From an uncultured Acetatifactor sp. (GTDB taxonomy: Bacteria > Bacillota > Clostridia > Lachnospirales > Lachnospiraceae), in NCBI GenBank assembly GCA_910578815.1, contig CAJTSE010000034.1:1-18608 (forward strand): DNA of 18,608 nucleotides, read 5' to 3'. The notes beneath the pieces were generated by a model, which was not told where the DNA came from, made no database searches, and saw only the letters and a program-made list of their open reading frames with translations. This document shows positions 14,813 to 18,608 of the stretch, piece after piece (position 1 is the first letter of the stretch; every line of letters starts with the position of its first letter). A program made the position numbers and the translations under genes.

Positions 14813-16145
14813 ATCTGTCCAGATCAATATATTCTATGAAATCCAACAGGCAGTAGCAAAACGCGTCCCACCAGTCATTACAGTTTCCTATATTCTTATC
14901 CTCCGGCCTGTCAGGATGATCCTCATCCCACCGCAGGGACGCTATTGCCTTTCGCACCTGTGTGCAACGCCTGTTTATCTTCAAACGGCCAGTATTAAAT
15001 AACAGGTCTATCGTCCGGGGCCTTTCGGAAACCTCATTCTTGCGGCACCCCGCAATATTTCTCCAGGGAAGCTCTGATTCACGTGCCGCACTCCTTAAGC
15101 TGTTTATCATGGTTGTACTTGCGCTGTCTGGGAAAATCCAGTCCACCCGCCCGTATCTTTCTATCGCCGCTTTGTAGAACTCAACAAACTTATCGCAAAT
15201 TGCCTTCGCGTCTATATCCTTAGTCAAAGGCAATCCGTCCTCTTCCAGCAGACGGAAATCATGGTAACCGTTCAGGTAACCAGTAAGGCAGAATGTCGTC
15301 TTTGAGCCATTGCCCCCGAAGTCTATCCCCATGGTAATCTTGCTGAAAGATACTTTAAGTCTTCCTGCCCTGTCAAATATCTCTGAATCATCGTACAGGT
15401 ATGGCGTATCATCCTCTGCAAAGTAGCGGAAAATAATCCCACTGGCAAGCACCCAGAGGCCCCGAATGAATCGGTCATAAAACACACCCCTGAACTGCCG
15501 CTCATATTCCTCCAAAATCTCCGGTGCCAGACTTGGATTATCTGTCATTTGAAAATGAATCCTGATGAGATTCCTGCTCTTTAAGCAGTTGATCCACTCC
15601 ACTTTAAAATAATGGTCCGGCCCTTCCGGGTTACAGTTAAACCAGAATTTCGAGCCCTTTACGGAGCATCGCGCCGTTGCCTGATTGACAAAGCTCTCTG
15701 GCATCAGCGCTACCTCATCAAAGAACACGCCGGCAAGAGTAATACCCTGGATCAGGTCCTGGCTGCTCTCATCCTTGCCTCCAAACAAATAAAACTCATT
15801 TTCATGAATTCCTCTGGAAATCCTTATCCTATGCTCCGAGCGATGCTCATCTACTTTATAGCCCAGCGAAATAAGCATCCTCTTAAGCTGTACAAGGACA
15901 TTCCTCTGCAGGGACTGAATGGTCTTCCCGCACATGGCAAAGTTTTCCTCGTTAAAGGTCTGCATTGCCCACATCACAAAGGATAAGGACATGACGGTTG
16001 TCTTTCCGCTTCTGATTGCTCCGTCACAGATGATCCCCTTCTTGGATGCGTATTTGCTTCCGGGAAGCCACCACATCAGCACAGCCTTTTGTTTGACCGT
16101 AAATGGACTAAACTTGAACGCTGTCTTCTGTCTCAATGATCTCAC
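14811..16145 (-). CDS. terL: Large terminase subunit
   Basis: A 444-residue DNA-packaging motor. Walker A is GAIRSGKT (42-49); Walker B is VFFDEV with D143 and E144; motif III-like CNPEGP is near 171-176. The nuclease domain shows D275 in TMGIDFGGNGS, D340 in IFPDSAST, and a C-terminal NDWWDAFCYCLL. All expected ATPase and RNase H-type nuclease residues are present, so it should be active. The ATG at 16145 overlaps the small terminase gene by 38 bases and has AAGGGG 8 bases upstream. It cuts and pumps phage DNA into the procapsid through the portal encoded next. Confidence 0.95.
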   Translation of the reverse strand: MRSLRQKTAFKFSPFTVKQKAVLMWWLPGSKYASKKGIICDGAIRSGKTTVMSLSFVMWAMQTFNEENFAMCGKTIQSLQRNVLVQLKRMLISLGYKVDEHRSEHRIRISRGIHENEFYLFGGKDESSQDLIQGITLAGVFFDEVALMPESFVNQATARCSVKGSKFWFNCNPEGPDHYFKVEWINCLKSRNLIRIHFQMTDNPSLAPEILEEYERQFRGVFYDRFIRGLWVLASGIIFRYFAEDDTPYLYDDSEIFDRAGRLKVSFSKITMGIDFGGNGSKTTFCLTGYLNGYHDFRLLEEDGLPLTKDIDAKAICDKFVEFYKAAIERYGRVDWIFPDSASTTMINSLRSAARESELPWRNIAGCRKNEVSERPRTIDLLFNTGRLKINRRCTQVRKAIASLRWDEDHPDRPEDKNIGNCNDWWDAFCYCLLDFIEYIDLDR

Positions 16146-16944
16146 CGGCCCCTTCTATAACAGTCTCCGCCTGATCCAGCATGGCGTCCATAAAGCTGCT
16201 TTGTCCATCCTCATTCACAACAGCTTCAGGATCAGTCACTCGCCTCCTGTCAAATTCAGCCTTATATCTGTCCTCTGGGTGCATGAGAAAGTACTTTGAC
16301 AGCCATTCAAAAGCCTTCTGCTGGTCTGCAAGCTTTATGGAAACACCCGCTTTTCCTTGCTTTACCTCCCGTATCAGCTGGGTATCCACTTGGCTTGACT
16401 CGTTCAGGCGCACCACATTCACGTCACCCTTTGCCCCCGGATCATGCCCAAAGGAGATATACTCCCCCATATCGGAAAAGGCAATCCGCATCTGCAGCTC
16501 CACAATATCCTCCGCTTCGGCAACGATCATCTGGCGCTTGATCTCCTTGAGACGTTCGATTTCTGCCCTGACATTGGTATTCCTTAGCAGTTTACATCCA
16601 TTTACCATAGCTACATTATATCTGCACCCATATGCCTTCTGATAACTCTGCGCCGCATTAAATGTCCTGATGTAATAGATGCAGAACATTTGTTGTTCCG
16701 GGGTTAAGTCTCCGTTCCGCAGCGTCTCCTTTGTGCCGTCTTCGATCTGTTTCCGGGGAAGGTGTGCACCCTCTTTATTTTGTGTGCGCCCTTTTTTATC
16801 TTTGGGTGCACCCTCTTTTCTGTCCCAGCCATACCGCTTTTTCCAGCTCTTAACCGTGTTGATCGTGGTGCCGTACTTCTCCGCTATGTCCTTATATTTC
16901 ATCCCGGCCATGTAGTCGGCCTCTGCCTTCTGGTAGTTCTCCCT
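16108..16944 (-). CDS. terS: Small terminase subunit, probable AGG start
   Basis: From the proposed AGG at 16944 it is 278 residues. Residues 1-40 form a helix-turn-helix (YQKAEADYMAGMKYKDIAEKYGTT then INTVKSWKKRYGW), the DNA-recognition part. Then a charged linker, and the oligomerisation core LTPEQQMFCIYYIRTFNAAQSYQKAYG (about 85-110), typical of Terminase_2-type proteins that choose the packaging site. An ATG at 16998 and one at 16986 are in frame but lie inside a terminator hairpin and have no ribosome binding site. The next ATG would cut off the first helix. GGGG lies 7 bases before the AGG. Family is clear; the start is inferred. Confidence 0.9.
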   Translation of the reverse strand, partial: RENYQKAEADYMAGMKYKDIAEKYGTTINTVKSWKKRYGWDRKEGAPKDKKGRTQNKEGAHLPRKQIEDGTKETLRNGDLTPEQQMFCIYYIRTFNAAQSYQKAYGCRYNVAMVNGCKLLRNTNVRAEIERLKEIKRQMIVAEAEDIVELQMRIAFSDMGEYISFGHDPGAKGDVNVVRLNESSQVDTQLIREVKQGKAGVSIKLADQQKAFEWLSKYFLMHPEDRYKAEFDRRRVTDPEAVVNEDGQSSFMDAMLDQAETVIEGAGEIIETEDSVQV

Positions 16945-16955
16945 TATCTCACCCC
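16942..16955 (-). promoter_or_regulatory. Ribosome binding site and AGG start of the small terminase gene
   Basis: GGGG, then TGAGATA, then AGG GAG AAC on the minus strand. The local sequence GGGGTGARATAAGGG is shared with the tape-measure start, although the genes are unrelated. The start lies past the T-run of the upstream terminator. Confidence 0.65.
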
Positions 16956-16967
16956 GTTTCCTAAAAT

Positions 16968-17018
16968 AAAAAAAGAGCCGGCGCATGGAATGATCCATGT
17001 GTTGGCTCTTGGCTCTTT
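16968..17018 (-). terminator. Rho-independent terminator after the TIR gene
   Basis: On the minus strand AAGAGCC (17010-17004) pairs with GGCTCTT (16979-16973), with an inner palindrome CATGGA/TCCATG, then seven T (16974-16968). A second AAAGAGCC copy precedes it (17018-17011). Same outer arms as the terminator at 11036-11093 but a different inner stem. Confidence 0.8.
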
Positions 17019-17071
17019 AATATTAAATCACTTTATCATTTGCTTTTAATCAAACTATTTCATGTTTTTTC

Positions 17072-17929
17072 TCAATCCTCAATGTGAAATATTTTATAAT
17101 GTGGATAATCAGCACCTATAAATCGCAAAACTCTTCTTACACTCATTGTATAATTTTTTACAGCTTTTCTTAATCTTTCTAGATAAATCCCGTCCAATTC
17201 AGGCATATCTTCAAATGCACGGCCTAGTAATACTTCGCTACTCTTTAAATCGTCGAGTGCTCCTGCTGGAATCAAACTGCGCATTTCTCTCTGTGATTGA
17301 TTCAATATATCTCTGATATATTCCATTGGAAGTATTTTTTCCGGGCTCTTTAGCATCATTTGCTGAGAACGCAATAAATCCAACATCTCTTCAAATATTT
17401 CCATATTTTCATCTGACTCTTTACTCCTTTTCCCATTATCATCCTCTACAACTTTAATGGATTCAAATGCTTTCTGCATTTCAGGCCAAAAAGTATTAAA
17501 AACTTTTTCCAGCCTTGCCTCATCAAGCCCATTATCTTCTATAGAAGTGTTAATGGATTTGAACAGCTTAAATACATCATTTTTTTCAACATTTGCCATT
17601 TGAAATTGCAATATTGGGCTATTTGATATATCTGAAGGTTTTAACTTAAAAAGCAAAGGGCAGACTTTAGCTTTATCAATAGCTTTGGATAAAGCACCTG
17701 CTTCAAAATTTAACCATTGCGATTGAAGATTATCTTTTGTTACACACAAAATGCCAAAAGATGCTGTTTCCAACTCTTTTGCAATATCCGTGCTCCACCT
17801 TGCACCCTTGTCAATATCTTCTGATGAAAAATATGGTTGTACATCCTGTATTACACAAGGTATCCATTCTTTTAATATTTTAGCAACTTCAAAACTCGTC
17901 TCTCCAGACCAACTAATAAATACCTTCAT
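17072..17929 (-). CDS. TIR-domain protein (likely NADase / defence effector)
   Basis: A 285-residue protein from the ATG at 17929, which has AAAGGAG 8 bases upstream; an open stretch before it covers the promoter and is not coding. Residues 1-110 are a bacterial TIR domain: MKVFISWSGE at strand A, PYFSSEDIDKGARW, then ILCVTKDNLQSQWLNFEAGALSK with E76 at the catalytic glutamate position. The remainder is helical, ending in RRVLRFIGADYPHYKIFHIED, with no transmembrane segment. Many bacterial TIR proteins degrade NAD+ or make cyclic ADP-ribose signals during phage infection. No partner gene such as ThsA is seen here. It is AT-richer than its neighbours and has its own promoter and terminator, so it is a moron. 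A superinfection-exclusion role is likely but inferred. Confidence 0.85.
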   Translation of the reverse strand: MKVFISWSGETSFEVAKILKEWIPCVIQDVQPYFSSEDIDKGARWSTDIAKELETASFGILCVTKDNLQSQWLNFEAGALSKAIDKAKVCPLLFKLKPSDISNSPILQFQMANVEKNDVFKLFKSINTSIEDNGLDEARLEKVFNTFWPEMQKAFESIKVVEDDNGKRSKESDENMEIFEEMLDLLRSQQMMLKSPEKILPMEYIRDILNQSQREMRSLIPAGALDDLKSSEVLLGRAFEDMPELDGIYLERLRKAVKNYTMSVRRVLRFIGADYPHYKIFHIED

Positions 17930-17965
17930 TCGTCGTTCTCCTTTGTGATTAAATAACCTATAAAT

Positions 17966-17994
17966 AGTATAATCCCCCTTTTCATAATGCGCAA
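17966..17994 (-). promoter_or_regulatory. Sigma-70-type promoter for the TIR gene
   Basis: TTGCGC (17994-17989), a 17-base spacer, and TATACT (17971-17966) on the minus strand. The -10 is near consensus, the -35 weaker. The predicted start near 17959 gives a leader of about 30 bases that includes the AAAGGAG site. It allows expression from the silent prophage. Confidence 0.65.
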
Positions 17995-18053
17995 CTATTT
18001 TATAATAATATATTTCTAGGTATTTCCGAATTATCCCATAAATATTCACATAA

Positions 18054-18260
18054 AGACACCCTTGCAGCTTTTACGGCGTATCCACTGACTACCTTTTGGG
18101 CCTCACCGACGTCCCTGATCCGGCAGATAAGCCCCGGCTGCTCTGCAAAGGCTATCCTCTCAGCCGATTCCTGCGGCTGCTGGATAAACTGTCTACGCTG
18201 GACCGGGCCTTTCTTGGCTATGTCCTGCGACTGCTGGAAAGAGTGTGCGGGACGAAGTAG
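18054..18260 (+). pseudogene. C-terminal remnant of an XRE-family repressor
   Basis: On the plus strand a short open stretch after an in-frame TAA encodes FYGVSTDYLLGLTDVPDP, the segment that follows the helix-turn-helix in Cro/CI-type (XRE) regulators, then a Leu/Arg-rich helix ending in RVCGTK and a TAG. The DNA-binding part is absent and there is no start codon, so it is a broken repressor gene. It points opposite to the late operon, as a lysogeny repressor would. Confidence 0.7.
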
Positions 18261-18269
18261 TGTTGTTTT

Positions 18270-18300
18270 CCTCCCTGGTACCCGGCAGGGGCCGGGGAGG
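18270..18300 (+). terminator. Hairpin after the repressor remnant, weak terminator
   Basis: CCCGGC/GCCGGG with loop AGGG, plus an outer CCTC/GAGG stem, 10 bases after the remnant's stop. The following bases are ATTCTTAAG, so the T-run is poor. It may be the old terminator of the repressor gene. Confidence 0.4.
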
Positions 18301-18353
18301 ATTCTTAAGTAGTCTTTTCATGATAATATAAACAATGCAGACCAGCGCATACT

Positions 18354-18608
18354 TCACCCCCCTATTGGGCATTCAACAATATCGAATGGACTTCTTTTAT
18401 CATCGTCTGCCCCACAATACACATCAACGCCTTCTGACACCAGTTTCATTTTTTTACACCCTGTCCTTTGTAATCCCTCTGGGAATTCCTGAATCAGCGG
18501 TTCGCCCCATATGTCTGTAAGGCTGGATTCTTCGTCAAAAACAAATAATTGTTCTGTGGCGCTTTCTCGCAAGCGGCAAATACTTCCTGAATCCATTCAT
18601 CCGGCACC
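18354..18608 (-). pseudogene. Fragment of a DUF5131 (phage Gp37/Gp68-like) gene, frameshifted
   Basis: One frame from the right edge reads PDEWIQEVFAACEKAP then NYLFLTKNP, the pattern of DUF5131 phage proteins, and stops at 18494-18496. A second frame over the same DNA continues with SSLTDIWGEPLIQEFPEGLQ, resembling the C-terminal end of that family, and stops at 18354. The two parts should lie about 100 residues or more apart in an intact protein, so an internal deletion with frameshift is likely. The N-terminal part is outside the window. Such genes usually sit in the early region just before the terminase. Confidence 0.5.

Noticed and set aside
16984..16998. ATG starts for the small terminase within the hairpin
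   Set aside because: They sit in a terminator ahead of its T-run and lack a Shine-Dalgarno sequence.
1..18608. CRISPR arrays, insertion sequences, rRNA
   Set aside because: No regularly spaced repeats, transposase or rRNA-like sequence seen on either strand.

Overview
The window is most of the late (packaging, head and tail) module of a siphovirus-type prophage from a Firmicute, probably a clostridial (Lachnospiraceae-like) host. The gene families (SPP1-type portal, Phage_min_cap2, GP20-like scaffold, Gp15 tail chaperone, minor_capsid_2/3-like connectors, cysteine-rich KTR protein), the strong AGGAGG-type ribosome binding sites and the tightly overlapping genes all point that way. Nearly everything is on the minus strand, so the operon reads from right to left.

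Layout in transcription order. 18608-18054: a decayed border with a frameshifted DUF5131 (Gp37/Gp68) fragment and, on the plus strand, the C-terminal remnant of an XRE repressor. 17994-16968: a self-contained TIR-domain gene with its own promoter and terminator (a moron). 16944-13416: small terminase, large terminase, portal. 13416-11331: minor head protein with a C-terminal JAB/JAMM-like domain, then a 62-residue gene in the position of an immunity gene. 11302-11036: a second moron, a 55-residue KTR zinc-ribbon gene with promoter and terminator. 11025-10952: a tRNA gene. 10899-9296: scaffold and major capsid. 9282-6860: a small coiled-coil protein, neck/connector proteins and the tail tube. 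6834-1: tail chaperones, tape measure, distal tail, hub and a tail fibre that runs off the left edge.

The most unusual content is a possible start-codon recoding system. The tRNA is built like a bacterial initiator tRNA: unpaired 1:72 position, A11:U24, an all-G:C anticodon stem and an fMet-like T arm. Its anticodon, however, is CCU, which reads AGG. Four genes in this window (small terminase, portal, KTR protein, tape measure) have no ATG/GTG/TTG where a start is expected. Each instead has an in-frame AGG 7-8 bases after a strong Shine-Dalgarno sequence. All four read UAAGG, which could form five base pairs with CCUUA (tRNA positions 34-38); this would explain the odd U37. I infer that the phage carries a private initiator tRNA that starts these late genes at AGG, making packaging, head and tail assembly depend on that tRNA. 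The sequence patterns are seen directly; the function is inference.

The two morons have terminators with closely matching outer arms, suggesting a common origin of the cassettes. The TIR gene is a likely anti-phage or superinfection-defence gene.
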